From the NCBI RefSeq assembly GCF_003144035.1, contig NZ_QFWT01000003.1, positions 62,001-126,000 on the forward strand: a stretch of DNA of 64,000 bases, read 5' to 3'. Under the pieces are notes generated by a model, which was given only the letters and a program-made list of their open reading frames with translations, searched no databases and had not been told where the DNA came from. This document shows positions 38,470 through 47,345 of this stretch, piece after piece; positions within the stretch are counted from its first letter, which is position 1; every line of letters starts with the position of its first letter. Origin of the DNA: Vibrio albus. GTDB lineage: Bacteria > Pseudomonadota > Gammaproteobacteria > Enterobacterales > Vibrionaceae. A program made the position numbers and the translations under genes.

Positions 38470-38727
38470 TTAAGCCTCAGGTTGAATACCGGTCAGACTG
38501 CCCAGAGGGTTAACCGGAATGTTGACTTCGTTTACAATCGCCTCTTCTATCGGACAAATGCTGGCACACTGAGGGTCATCATAGGTTCCTTCACAGCCAG
38601 TACAGCGTTTGCTATGGATTTGAAACAGCGGGCCTTCCTGCGCTTCGGTTTTATAAACGGCACTGCTTGGGCAAACGGTTTGGCAGGCATGACAGCCGGT
38701 ACACTTATCGGTAATCGTATATTTCAT
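38470..38727 (-). CDS. fdxN: nif-linked 2[4Fe-4S] ferredoxin (FdxN-type)
   Basis: An 85-residue ferredoxin with CTGCHACQTVCPSSAV and a second, spaced set of cysteines (CTGCEGTYDDPQCASICP), the long-loop pattern of FdxN-like ferredoxins. Members linked to nifB are thought to reduce NifB or NifH. The ATG at 38727 overlaps the nifB stop (TGATG), so translation is coupled. Confidence 0.9.
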   Translation of the reverse strand: MKYTITDKCTGCHACQTVCPSSAVYKTEAQEGPLFQIHSKRCTGCEGTYDDPQCASICPIEEAIVNEVNIPVNPLGSLTGIQPEA

Positions 38728-40058
38728 CAAGCTGTCTCCTTATGCGCTTTGGCTGTGGCTAAAATGGCCTGACGGCGATTCGCAATTTCATTCAGAGCGT
38801 GTTCGACAGTCTGAAAAGCGAAGTCCACATTTGGTGTGACACCCGCTTTTTCCAGCTTTCTCCACGGGGAGATACCCATTCTTGAGCACAACAGCTCGTC
38901 ACAATCGGCAACACTGTCAATCAATAGCTGCTTGAACTCTTCATCATCAATACACTCGCTAGAGCCGGAACAGTATTTAGAAGCCACACGGGTTTCTTTG
39001 TGAATAAACGTATTATCTTCAGCGGAATAGTGATAAATACTAAACTGATCAGCGTGACCAAAATGGGTCTGAATCAGGTCAAGGCCACTGTCAGCCGTAT
39101 TGGCTACGGCAACCTTATAAGTGGCATCGCAGCTGTCTGAGTCACTGGTACTGGATGAGCATCCGCCATCTAACGTACCGACTGCATCCGCACGGCACTG
39201 TTGACAGTGGGTCATCTGAGCCATATTGCTTCCGGATTGAACCCGTGCCGTATTCAACTCTTCATCGGTAGGTCCCCGTTGTCCGGTAAGGCCGAAGTAG
39301 GTACCGTGCTCAGCTTCAGAGATAAGCGGCATAATGTTGTGCAGCATCGCCCCGCGGCGGTTCACCGCTTCTGAAACGGTTTCAATATGGTGATCATTGA
39401 CTCCGGGGATGAGTACCGTGTTCACTTTCACCAGCAAACCGGCCTCTGACGCAGCGGCAAGCCCGTCTAGTTGACGGCTGATAAGTGTTTCCGCTGCTTC
39501 TATGCCACGTAAGCGTTTGTTATTGAAAAATACCCACGGATAAATTTTGGCCCCGATTTCAGGGTCGATACAGTTAATGGTGATCGTCAGGTGATTCACA
39601 CCGACTTCAACCAGCTCATCAATATAGTCGACCAGTGCCAGCCCGTTGGTAGAGATACACAGTTGTGCCTCTGGATCTTCGGCTTTGATCAGCTTCAGCG
39701 AAGCAAAGGTAGCCTTAGGGTTAGCCAGTGCATCACCGGGACCGGCAATGCCGACCACAGACAGGTTCGGTACCCGTTTTTTAACGGCACGGAAATGTTT
39801 CAGAGCGCCATTAGGGTCAACCAGGTTGGACACCACGCCCGGGCGCGACTCGTTACTGCAATCGTACTTACGGTTACAGTAGTTACACTGGATGTTACAT
39901 GCCGGTGCTACCGGTAAATGCATTCGTGCATATTTGTGTGCATTCTTCGAATAACAGGGATGCTGGGCGATTTTTTCCTGCACTTCCTTACGGAAAAAAT
40001 GACTGACTTTTGCGGCATCTTCTCCCTCTATTGCAGAGGTGCTTTTTTTGGTATCCAT
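38727..40058 (-). CDS. nifB: NifB, radical SAM enzyme making NifB-co
   Basis: A 443-residue enzyme that fuses Fe-S units with an interstitial carbide to form NifB-co, the FeMo-cofactor precursor. The radical SAM motif C-x3-C-x2-C is Cys54/Cys58/Cys61 (APACNIQCNYC). Further Cys blocks for the accessory clusters occur (MTHCQQCRADAVG). A C-terminal NifX-like domain (about 315-430, starting YKVAVANTADSGLDLIQTHFGHA) is present, as in proteobacterial NifB. First gene of nifB-fdxN-nifQ with its own sigma54 promoter. Confidence 0.98.
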   Translation of the reverse strand: MDTKKSTSAIEGEDAAKVSHFFRKEVQEKIAQHPCYSKNAHKYARMHLPVAPACNIQCNYCNRKYDCSNESRPGVVSNLVDPNGALKHFRAVKKRVPNLSVVGIAGPGDALANPKATFASLKLIKAEDPEAQLCISTNGLALVDYIDELVEVGVNHLTITINCIDPEIGAKIYPWVFFNNKRLRGIEAAETLISRQLDGLAAASEAGLLVKVNTVLIPGVNDHHIETVSEAVNRRGAMLHNIMPLISEAEHGTYFGLTGQRGPTDEELNTARVQSGSNMAQMTHCQQCRADAVGTLDGGCSSSTSDSDSCDATYKVAVANTADSGLDLIQTHFGHADQFSIYHYSAEDNTFIHKETRVASKYCSGSSECIDDEEFKQLLIDSVADCDELLCSRMGISPWRKLEKAGVTPNVDFAFQTVEHALNEIANRRQAILATAKAHKETA

Positions 40059-40101
40059 TGACTACCTCGTCCTTAAGGTTTCCATCTATGAAGTGAAAGG
40101 T

Positions 40102-40117
40102 TGCAAAGACTATTCCT
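40102..40117 (-). promoter_or_regulatory. Sigma54 promoter of nifB-fdxN-nifQ
   Basis: On the minus strand AGGAATAGTCTTTGCA has GG and GC separated by 10 bases, about 44 bases before nifB. The -24 half departs from TGGCAC, but the -12 TTTGCA is good. Confidence 0.8.
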
Positions 40118-40178
40118 GCTTGTGTGTATTTAAAATCAATGGGTTATGATATTTTGTCGGTTTTGGAATAGTGACAAT

Positions 40179-40194
40179 TGTCACAAAGTGGACA
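40179..40194 (-). promoter_or_regulatory. NifA upstream activator site (nifB)
   Basis: TGT-N10-ACA, 63 bases from the -24 GG. It overlaps a perfect palindrome GTGACAATTGTCAC (40171-40184). Confidence 0.82.
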
Positions 40195-40248
40195 AATTAT
40201 CCGGTTGTACTGTGGTGTAATGTAGATTTGCTATGGTGAATATAATAA

Positions 40249-40278
40249 CCCCTCCTGATACCAGATGGTCAGGAGGGG
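40249..40278 (-). terminator. Hairpin between nifA and nifB
   Basis: Perfect 10-base arms CCCCTCCTGA (40249-40258) and TCAGGAGGGG (40269-40278), 30 bases after the nifA stop. GC-rich but with a poor T tract; it probably ends most nifLA transcripts. Confidence 0.65.
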
Positions 40279-40307
40279 CGGATGGTTAAAAAACGGGTTA
40301 GTCGGTT

Positions 40308-41882
40308 TTAAATCTGTTTCATTTCTATGTTCATTACCTGTATCCGGTAGGCGATCTGACGTGGGGTCATATTCAGCAGTCGGGCGGCTTTGGCTTTTAC
40401 CCAGCCGGACTGCTCAAGTGCATTGATAACAGCCTGACGTTCGTCGTTCGCCCGGGTTTCTTTGGAAATCGGCTCGCTGACCGTTTTTGCCGGTGTGTTC
40501 ATCATCGGCGCTTTTACCTGTGGAGTGGTCGGCTCAAACTGTGGGAATGAAATCAGATCGGGTGTAATAAGACCAGACTCACTTAATACAGCCGCACGCT
40601 CAAGCGTGTTTTCCAACTCGCGGACATTGCCCGGCCATGGATAGCTCATCATAGTACGTAAGGCATCATCATTGATGGATAATTTACGCTGCTGTTTTTT
40701 GCCCAGATTGGCCAGCATAAACTCGGTCAGATCTGGGATATCCTGAATACGTTCACGCAAAGCAGGCAGATACATAGGCATCACATTCAGTCGGTAATAA
40801 AGGTCTTCCCGGAAATTACCTTCATTCACTTCCTCTTCCAGGTTTCGGTTCGTTGCCGCGATAATGCGCACATCGACAGAAATGGTGTCGGTGCCACCAA
40901 CGCGTTCAAACTCTTTCTCCTGAAGTACCCGCAGAAGCTTGGCCTGAAAGGCCGGACTGGTTTCACCAATCTCATCGAGGAAGATAGTACCGTTATGAGC
41001 CATTTCGAAGCGGCCTTTACGCTGTTTTACTGCGCCGGTGAAAGCGCCTTTTTCATGGCCGAACAGTTCGGATTCCAGCAGGTTGTCCGGCAGGGCGGCA
41101 CAGTTAAGTTTTACAAAGGTATTGTTGGCCCGGGGAGAATTGTAATGGATTGCATTGGCAATCAGCTCTTTACCCGTACCGGATTCACCGCGTACCAGAA
41201 CGGTGGAATCCCAGCGGGATACCAGCCGGATCTGGTCGAAAACCTGACGCATTGGCTTGGTGTGGCCGACAAGGTTGTCAAAACTGTAGTTGTTTCTGAC
41301 TTTTCTTCTCAGGCCGTCCCTTTCATTAACCAGCTGTTTTTCTTTTGTTTTCACCTGATAGGCAAGCTGGAGATTTTTTGCTATCAGGTTTGCGATCATC
41401 TCAAGAAATTTATTGAGTACGGTAATTTCCTGATCGGAGCTATTAGACGGTTGAGCCGACAGGGCACCGATGATTCGCGATGATGAGTCTTTTAATGGTA
41501 CGCAGATAAAGGGCTTATCGTAGTCATACAAGGCGAGCTTATCGGCAAAGCGCATATCGTCACCCAGGTTGCGGATAACGATAGAATGCCCCCGGTTCAT
41601 CACCTCACCGATGATACCTTCGCCGGCTTTGTAGGTAATTTGCTTCTCTTCGGATGCATTGCCCGGAATCGGGGAATGGACGGACTTCACTAGCATGATG
41701 TCCCGCTCCGTATCCCGTATAGCGAGCATCCCGCACAGCAGATTGCATTCATCGTGCAGGATTTTTAAAACCTGATTGGTGGAACTAGCGTAATCGAGGC
41801 TGACGTTGAGCTGACTACTGATCTTGTACATCGCAGCCAGAAGTTGGCGCTCAAGGTCAACGATAGAATATTCAACTGACAT
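40308..41882 (-). CDS. nifA: NifA, sigma54-dependent activator of nif genes
   Basis: A 524-residue enhancer-binding protein: N-terminal GAF domain (about 20-170), AAA+ domain with Walker A GESGTGKE (232-239), the sigma54-contacting GAFTGA loop (279-284) and Walker B FLDEIGE (301-307), then a C-terminal Fis-type helix-turn-helix (WVKAKAARLLNMTPRQIAYRI). The linker after the AAA+ domain has no Cys pair, so this is the oxygen-insensitive class that depends on NifL. It is 15 bases downstream of nifL. Its expected sites (TGT-N10-ACA) occur upstream of six units in this window. Confidence 0.98.
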   Translation of the reverse strand: MSVEYSIVDLERQLLAAMYKISSQLNVSLDYASSTNQVLKILHDECNLLCGMLAIRDTERDIMLVKSVHSPIPGNASEEKQITYKAGEGIIGEVMNRGHSIVIRNLGDDMRFADKLALYDYDKPFICVPLKDSSSRIIGALSAQPSNSSDQEITVLNKFLEMIANLIAKNLQLAYQVKTKEKQLVNERDGLRRKVRNNYSFDNLVGHTKPMRQVFDQIRLVSRWDSTVLVRGESGTGKELIANAIHYNSPRANNTFVKLNCAALPDNLLESELFGHEKGAFTGAVKQRKGRFEMAHNGTIFLDEIGETSPAFQAKLLRVLQEKEFERVGGTDTISVDVRIIAATNRNLEEEVNEGNFREDLYYRLNVMPMYLPALRERIQDIPDLTEFMLANLGKKQQRKLSINDDALRTMMSYPWPGNVRELENTLERAAVLSESGLITPDLISFPQFEPTTPQVKAPMMNTPAKTVSEPISKETRANDERQAVINALEQSGWVKAKAARLLNMTPRQIAYRIQVMNIEMKQI

Positions 41883-41897
41883 AACAAACCTGCTTAA

Positions 41898-43424
41898 TTA
41901 ACTGTATTTCGGAAAAGTAAGAGTAATGCGGGCACCGCTGGACAGGGTGCTGTCTCCGACGTCGATCGTTCCGGAATGTTCATTAATCACTTGCTGTACA
42001 ATGGCTAGCCCAATCCCCCGGCATCCGGAAGAGTATTTGGGTTTGGTACTGTAAAATGGCTGGAATATTTTCAGCCTTACGTCGGGATCCACACCATTTC
42101 CGCTGTCATCAATAATGATAGAAATATCTTCCTCGGTTTCCTTTGTGGATATCAGGACAGTCCGGGCGTTATTTCTAGATGACTGAATGGCATCAACAGC
42201 ATTATCAATCAGCTGTTTTAACGCCAGCAGAAGTCGGTTTGGTTTTCCATTAATCGAAGGAAGTGTGGCCGTTAGCTGGAGCTCGAGATCAACCGATGCC
42301 GTCAGGAGCTGATCGGTACTGATCGTGGTCGCATCCCGGACAACCTGATTCAGGTTCACTGGCTGGAAAGCTTCATCGTCTCTTTCCGGAATGGCTTGTT
42401 TGATTTCATCCAGAGCGCCAATAGCATTACTCATGGCTTCATCCATAGCGAACAGGCCGGGGCATGAATTATTCCGCTTCTTCAATATGTTGATCGCAGA
42501 TTCAATCATATTGAAAGGGCCCTGTAACTGATGCAGTGTCGCCATCATGGCTTCTTGCATAGAGTGAACATATTTGTTGTCACTCGCCATTAACTTGATG
42601 GTATTAATTCTTCGTTCTTCGATGTACTGTCTTTCTTTGGTCCGCTCAATGATACCAACCACGGTGTAATACTCGTCAGTTGGCTGAAAGTAAGCTTCAG
42701 CCGCGGTATCGGTCACCGGAATTCTGGCCAGGGCGTAGTCAAACCAGCGATCAATCTCTGAACCAGGGGTTTTTACATGTATACCCTTATATTTACGCTG
42801 TTTTTCTTCCATAAAGCGTTCAATGGTTCTATATCCATAGCTGGAAGATAAATAATCAGACAGTAATTCTATCGGAGATTGATGAATATCCTCGGAAAGC
42901 CCTTCAAATAACTGGTTTTTAAATAAAACGTTATTCTGATTGTTTATTAATGCAATAGCGATTGGTGCTGAGTTTAATACGGCTTCAAACATAGCAGACT
43001 GGTTTTTTTGGTGAGTCTGAAGTTGAACTTTCTCTGTTATATCTTTATGAATAGCATAATAAAATATCTCGCCATTTTCATTGGAGAATCTTGAGATAGA
43101 GATTTCCGCAATGTATAACGCGCCATTTTTCCTTTTATTGATTAGCTGTCCTTGCCAGTGTTCCCCCTTTGTTATTGTGGCCCACAGGTTTTCATAGACA
43201 CTCTTAGGTGTGGTTTTATAAGAGAGTAGGGAGCTGTTTTTTCCCTGCAATTCTTCTTCTGAGTATCCGGTGATATCAGAGAAATATTTATTCGCCAGAA
43301 GAATATTTCCCCGGTGGTCTGTAATAGTTACAGCAATAGGTGCGTTAAGTAAAATCTGTTTATAGGTGTCACTACCAAAATTATATTCTGTGGCATCTAT
43401 TTCTAAGCTATCCAGTTGCTTCAT
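41898..43424 (-). CDS. nifL: NifL, redox- and nitrogen-responsive inhibitor of NifA
   Basis: A 508-residue anti-activator. The first PAS domain (about 20-140, ITDHRGNILLANKYFSDITGYSEEEL) is the FAD-binding redox sensor in the family. A second PAS (about 145-280) relays the signal. The linker contains a His in ATLHQLQGPFNMI at the H-box position, and the C-terminal GHKL ATPase domain shows LIDNAVDAI, DDSGNGVDP and RGIGLAIV. It blocks NifA when oxygen or fixed nitrogen is present, the latter through GlnK. First gene of nifLA. Confidence 0.96.
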   Translation of the reverse strand: MKQLDSLEIDATEYNFGSDTYKQILLNAPIAVTITDHRGNILLANKYFSDITGYSEEELQGKNSSLLSYKTTPKSVYENLWATITKGEHWQGQLINKRKNGALYIAEISISRFSNENGEIFYYAIHKDITEKVQLQTHQKNQSAMFEAVLNSAPIAIALINNQNNVLFKNQLFEGLSEDIHQSPIELLSDYLSSSYGYRTIERFMEEKQRKYKGIHVKTPGSEIDRWFDYALARIPVTDTAAEAYFQPTDEYYTVVGIIERTKERQYIEERRINTIKLMASDNKYVHSMQEAMMATLHQLQGPFNMIESAINILKKRNNSCPGLFAMDEAMSNAIGALDEIKQAIPERDDEAFQPVNLNQVVRDATTISTDQLLTASVDLELQLTATLPSINGKPNRLLLALKQLIDNAVDAIQSSRNNARTVLISTKETEEDISIIIDDSGNGVDPDVRLKIFQPFYSTKPKYSSGCRGIGLAIVQQVINEHSGTIDVGDSTLSSGARITLTFPKYS

Positions 43425-43465
43425 ACCTGTCTTCCTTGTTATTCACAACATAACATCAATGTCTA

Positions 43466-43481
43466 TGCATTAATTATTCCA
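43466..43481 (-). promoter_or_regulatory. Candidate sigma54 promoter of nifLA
   Basis: On the minus strand TGGAATAATTAATGCA has GG and GC 10 bases apart, about 42 bases upstream of nifL. Upstream lie two NtrC-like sites, matching the Klebsiella model of NtrC-driven nifLA. Confidence 0.65.
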
Positions 43482-43562
43482 TGCTTTTAGTAAGGGGTTA
43501 TTGGGCGGTTAATCTTTGGCTGATGTTTGATATAGAACAATTGACAGTAAAAAAACGAGGAT

Positions 43563-43578
43563 TGTCTGCTTTGTGACA
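43563..43578 (+). promoter_or_regulatory. NifA upstream activator site (rnfA)
   Basis: TGT-N10-ACA, 91 bases upstream of the GG of the rnf promoter. It also lies about 82 bases upstream of the nifL promoter in the other direction, so it could allow NifA to act on both. Confidence 0.82.
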
Positions 43579-43601
43579 ACGGTCACTCTTTACCAAAGCG
43601 T

Positions 43602-43616
43602 GACCTATTTCGGTGC
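43602..43616. promoter_or_regulatory. NtrC-like site 1 in the nifL-rnfA spacer
   Basis: GACCTATTTCGGTGC matches the NtrC consensus GCAC-TATTTTG-GTGC at 12 of 15 positions. It lies about 120 bases upstream of the nifL -24 element. Confidence 0.5.
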
Positions 43617-43642
43617 TTCCCTTGTGAATAAAGGCCTCGTAC

Positions 43643-43657
43643 GTACTTTTCTGGTGC
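43643..43657. promoter_or_regulatory. NtrC-like site 2 in the nifL-rnfA spacer
   Basis: GTAC-N7-GTGC, one mismatch to the GCAC-N7-GTGC core. It is 41 bases from site 1, close to four helical turns, as expected for cooperative NtrC dimers. Confidence 0.45.
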
Positions 43658-43667
43658 ATCGCCTTGC

Positions 43668-43683
43668 TGGCACAGGCTATGCA
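43668..43683 (+). promoter_or_regulatory. Sigma54 promoter of rnfABCDGEH
   Basis: TGGCACAGGCTATGCA has a consensus TGGCAC -24 element and a GC 10 bases on (43681-43682). It is the best match of the set and lies about 40 bases before rnfA. Confidence 0.88.
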
Positions 43684-43720
43684 GAGCACATTACAAATGA
43701 ATCGATCAAGGATGGTTGTG

Positions 43721-44296
43721 ATGTCGGAAGGTTTACTCATATTACTGAGTGCCTCATTAGTAAACAATGTGGTACTCGCAAAGTTTTTAGGACTGTGTCC
43801 CTTCATGGGGGTATCCAGCAAGATAGGCAGTGCCCTCGGGATGGGGATTGCCACGACTTTTGTATTAACCATGGCTGCGATAGCGACCTGGTTACTGGAA
43901 TTTTTTGTTCTTAAGCCTCTTGGACTTGAATTTATGCGAATCCTTGCGTTTATTCTGGTTATTGCGGCTGTGGTACAGCTGACAGAGCTGTATGTGAAAA
44001 AACACGATCCAACTCTTTATCAGTCTCTTGGTGTTTTTCTTCCACTGATTACTACCAACTGCGCTGTCTTAGGCGTGGCCCTCCTGGCCGTTCAGGAGGG
44101 TCTTTCTTTTTTCAATACCGTTATGTTTAGCCTTGGGTCAGCACTGGGTTTCACTCTGGTTATTGTTCTGTTCGCAGGCTTAAGAAGTCAGTTGACTCTG
44201 AATCGGGTTCCGGAAGCGCTGAAAGGTACACCAATCGCTTTTATTACTGCTGGATTACTGTCGATGGCTTTTATGGGCTTCGCAGGCATCGTATAA
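43721..44296 (+). CDS. rnfA: Rnf complex membrane subunit RnfA
   Basis: A 191-residue subunit with six predicted membrane helices (VVLAKFLGLCPFMGVSSKIG, TTNCAVLGVALL). RnfA and RnfE share the Cys pair that holds the intramembrane [2Fe-2S] cluster (LCPFMG and TNCAVLG). The Rnf complex couples the Na+/H+ gradient to electron transfer; a nif-linked set drives low-potential electrons to ferredoxin or flavodoxin. AAGGA is 8 bases before ATG 43721; upstream codons in frame overlap the promoter. Confidence 0.96.
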   Translation: MSEGLLILLSASLVNNVVLAKFLGLCPFMGVSSKIGSALGMGIATTFVLTMAAIATWLLEFFVLKPLGLEFMRILAFILVIAAVVQLTELYVKKHDPTLYQSLGVFLPLITTNCAVLGVALLAVQEGLSFFNTVMFSLGSALGFTLVIVLFAGLRSQLTLNRVPEALKGTPIAFITAGLLSMAFMGFAGIV

Positions 44297-44316
44297 CCGA
44301 CTGAGCAGGAGGAGTT

Positions 44317-44844
44317 ATGATTTCAGTTATTTTCTTTGTTGTATTAGGGGCTCTACTTGGCGCAGCCCTTGGGTATGCCGCCAAAGTTTTCAAAGTAGAA
44401 AGCAACCCGATAGTCGACCAAATCGAATCCCTGATGCCTGGTGGTCAGTGTGGTCAGTGTGGCGAGGCTGGCTGTCGACAGGCAGCGGAAGCAATGGCCC
44501 GTGGCGAATTGGCCCCGACGTCTTGTCCACCAGGAGGATCGGCTCTGTCTACTGCGGTCGCTGAGCTTCTTGGCGTCTCTCTGGAAATGGGAGAAGAGGA
44601 TGTCCAGTGGGTAGCCAAAATTGAGGAAGCACAATGCTCAGGCTGTGGCCGTTGTTATAAAGCGTGTCCTTTTGATGCCATTGTTGGTGCATCCAAGCAG
44701 ATACATACCGTGATTAGCGATGTATGTACCGGGTGTAAGCTCTGTTCTAAAGCGTGTCCGCAGGATTGCCTGACCGTTGAACAGGTAGAGCCGGATGTCA
44801 GTATCTGGTATTGGCCTAAGCCTAAACAAGAATTAGCCAGTTAG
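44317..44844 (+). CDS. rnfB: Rnf complex iron-sulfur subunit RnfB
   Basis: A 175-residue membrane-anchored protein: an N-terminal helix (ISVIFFVVLGALLGAALGYA), a Cys-rich [4Fe-4S] domain (GGQCGQCGEAGCRQAAEA ... SCPPGG) and two ferredoxin motifs (CSGCGRCYKACPFDAIVG and CTGCKLCSKACPQDCLTV). It is thought to exchange electrons with the soluble ferredoxin. AGGAGG precedes the ATG. Confidence 0.96.
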   Translation: MISVIFFVVLGALLGAALGYAAKVFKVESNPIVDQIESLMPGGQCGQCGEAGCRQAAEAMARGELAPTSCPPGGSALSTAVAELLGVSLEMGEEDVQWVAKIEEAQCSGCGRCYKACPFDAIVGASKQIHTVISDVCTGCKLCSKACPQDCLTVEQVEPDVSIWYWPKPKQELAS

Positions 44845-44852
44845 GGAGGCAG

Positions 44853-46355
44853 ATGATGCAGACTGTATTCAGCCGTCCGTTCAGGGGCGGTATTCACCCG
44901 AAAACTTATAAATCTCTGACCAGTGACAATGATATCGTTAAAAGCTTCTGGCCTCGTAACGTTTACCTTTCACTGCAGCTGAGAAATGGCGCTTTACTAA
45001 AACCTGAGGTTAAAGTGGGTGATCAGGTAACAAGGGGGCAATTGGTCGCGGTAGGGCGTTCCAATATGATAGCCCCAATCCACTCACCGGTGAATGGCAT
45101 TGTAACGGGTATTACCGAGCACCTGACGTCTCACCCGTCTAAAGCAAAATGCGAGACGATTATTATCCGTGCCAATCAGGATAAATCCTGGGGAACCAAT
45201 TTTAACCACGGTAACTTTTATGGATTTGAACCGGATGAAATTATCCAGAAAATTCAGGATGCCGGTATTGTCGGACTGGGTGGTGCAGGTTTCCCGACAG
45301 CTGCGAAGCTACGTTTTGCTCGTCAGGGAGGCGTGGAGACTCTGGTTATCAACGGCGGGGAATGTGAGCCTTATCTGACCTGTGATGACCTTGCTATGCA
45401 GGAATATGCTGCTGAGGTGATTGCGGGTATTCGTCTGATGTTAAAAGCGTCCGCAGCGAAACAAGCCATTATTGGTATTGAGGATAACAAGGCTGAAGCG
45501 TTGAATGAGTTAACCTCGGCAGCCTCTGAAGATGACAACATTAAGGTCATGAGTGTACCGAGCATTTATCCAATGGGTTCAGAACGCCACCTGATAAAAG
45601 CAGTAACCGGTGAGACTGTGCCTCTGGGTAAGCTCTCAACCAGTATTGGTATTCTTGTTCATAATATCGCGACAGCACGAGCGGTTTATCATGCTGTTCG
45701 TTTTAATCAACCGCTGGTGTCCCGTCTTATTACTGTGTCAGGTAAAGGTATTACTTCCCCTGCGAATATCGAAGTGCCAATTGGTACGCCGGTGAATGAG
45801 ATTATCGAATTCTGTGGTGGCTTTAGTGACGATACTGAACGTCTGATCTTCGGTGGACCGATGATGGGACAGGTCATTACTTCTCCGCATGTTCCTATCG
45901 ACAAATGTGTCGGCGGGATCCTTGCTCTGACTGAGTCGGAAGTAAAAGAGCGTCCTCATCAGGAATGTATTCGTTGTGGCCAGTGTGTCCGAGCCTGCCC
46001 AATGGGCTTAATGCCATTCCAGATGGCGGCATATAGCCGAATCTCGGATTTCAAAGCAGCAGAAGACCTGGGTGTGAATCATTGTCTTTCCTGCGGTGCC
46101 TGTAGTTATGTTTGTCCTTCAAGTCTTCCTCTTGTGCAGTATTTCCAGCACGCCAAAGGGTCGATCAATGCGAACAAGATGAAAGAGAAGCGATCTTCTC
46201 AGGCGAAGATACTGACAGAAGCAAGGAAAGAGCGTCTCTTGAAAGAAGCTGAAGCTAAGCGAGCAGCGAAAGCGGCAAAAGCAGCCAAACGTGGCAAGCG
46301 CGCTCCGAGAGAGTCAGCCAGAAGTCGTAGAGCCAAGGAGGCTGTAAATGATTAA
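44853..46355 (+). CDS. rnfC: Rnf complex NADH-oxidising subunit RnfC
   Basis: A 500-residue cytoplasmic subunit with an N-terminal barrel-sandwich domain, a flavin/NADH-binding NuoF-like domain (GIVGLGGAGFPTAAKL, VINGGECEPYLTCDD) and two [4Fe-4S] motifs (CIRCGQCVRACPMGLMP and CLSCGACSYVCPSSLPL). The tail (about 455-500) is Lys/Ala/Arg-rich, a common RnfC feature but short here. ATG 44856 is an alternative start. It overlaps rnfD by 8 bases. Confidence 0.96.
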   Translation: MMQTVFSRPFRGGIHPKTYKSLTSDNDIVKSFWPRNVYLSLQLRNGALLKPEVKVGDQVTRGQLVAVGRSNMIAPIHSPVNGIVTGITEHLTSHPSKAKCETIIIRANQDKSWGTNFNHGNFYGFEPDEIIQKIQDAGIVGLGGAGFPTAAKLRFARQGGVETLVINGGECEPYLTCDDLAMQEYAAEVIAGIRLMLKASAAKQAIIGIEDNKAEALNELTSAASEDDNIKVMSVPSIYPMGSERHLIKAVTGETVPLGKLSTSIGILVHNIATARAVYHAVRFNQPLVSRLITVSGKGITSPANIEVPIGTPVNEIIEFCGGFSDDTERLIFGGPMMGQVITSPHVPIDKCVGGILALTESEVKERPHQECIRCGQCVRACPMGLMPFQMAAYSRISDFKAAEDLGVNHCLSCGACSYVCPSSLPLVQYFQHAKGSINANKMKEKRSSQAKILTEARKERLLKEAEAKRAAKAAKAAKRGKRAPRESARSRRAKEAVND

Positions 46356-47343
46356 TTATAGTTCGGCCATGGGACCTTTTTCCCATAGCGAGAATACCAG
46401 TGTACGGATTATGTATACCGTGGTGTTAACGCTGGTTCCAGCCATGGCATTTGGTGTTTATCAGTTTGGCCTGAATACACTGTATGTGCTGTTGCTGACA
46501 GCGGTTGCCGCCATGCTGAGTGAATATATCTGCCTGAAAATAATGGGCAGAAATGCAAAAGCATGTCTGGACGGCTCTGCATTACTGACAGGGTTGTTGC
46601 TGGCGATGAGTCTGCCACCAACGGCACCATTATGGATGAGTGCGTTTGGGGCCGTGTTTGCCATTGTTGTAGGTAAACAAATCTACGGTGGGTTAGGGCA
46701 GAACCTGTTTAACCCGGCGATGCTGGCTAGGGTTATGCTGCTCATCTGTTTCCCGGTAGAAATGACTAACTGGTCTGCTCCGGCACCTATTGATTTTGCT
46801 GGTAACCAGGTCAATGTTCCTGACCAATGGCTTCAGTTCGATGGTGTGACTTCGGCAACATCATTAAGCGGAGTGGTTGATGAGTCGACAAAAGCACTTT
46901 CCCTCTTCTTTGGTTCTCATGCGGGTAGCCTTGGGGAAACCAGTGCTCTGTTTATCCTTTTAGGTGGTATTTACCTTATCTATAAAGGGATTGTTAACTG
47001 GGTTATTCCTGTGGCATTCCTGTGTGGGATAGGAATACCGGCGGCGATCAGTTCATTCGTTAACCCGTCAGAATTTTTACCATTGACTACCCACTTGTTT
47101 AGTGGTGCTGCAATGTTAGGCGCTTTTTATATTGCTACCGATTTGGTGACCTCACCAACCAGCCTTAAGGGACAGCTAGTTTATGGTGCTGCATGTGGGT
47201 TGATCGTCTGGCTGATCCGTAGTTTCGGCAGTTATCCGGAAGGGGTTGCATTTGCCGTGTTGATCATGAACTCTGCCAGTCCGTTGATCGACCACTATTT
47301 ACGACCAGACATCTTTGGTAGCCGTTCTGTAGTGGAGAAATAA
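46348..47343 (+). CDS. rnfD: Rnf complex membrane subunit RnfD
   Basis: A 331-residue NqrB/RnfD-family membrane protein. The Thr in [11 protein letters not shown] (about residue 172) matches the residue that covalently holds FMN in this family. Other conserved features are [26 protein letters not shown] and [27 protein letters not shown] lies inside the end of rnfC. Confidence 0.95.
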   Translation: MINYSSAMGPFSHSENTSVRIMYTVVLTLVPAMAFGVYQFGLNTLYVLLLTAVAAMLSEYICLKIMGRNAKACLDGSALLTGLLLAMSLPPTAPLWMSAFGAVFAIVVGKQIYGGLGQNLFNPAMLARVMLLICFPVEMTNWSAPAPIDFAGNQVNVPDQWLQFDGVTSATSLSGVVDESTKALSLFFGSHAGSLGETSALFILLGGIYLIYKGIVNWVIPVAFLCGIGIPAAISSFVNPSEFLPLTTHLFSGAAMLGAFYIATDLVTSPTSLKGQLVYGAACGLIVWLIRSFGSYPEGVAFAVLIMNSASPLIDHYLRPDIFGSRSVVEK

Positions 47344-47345
47344 TT

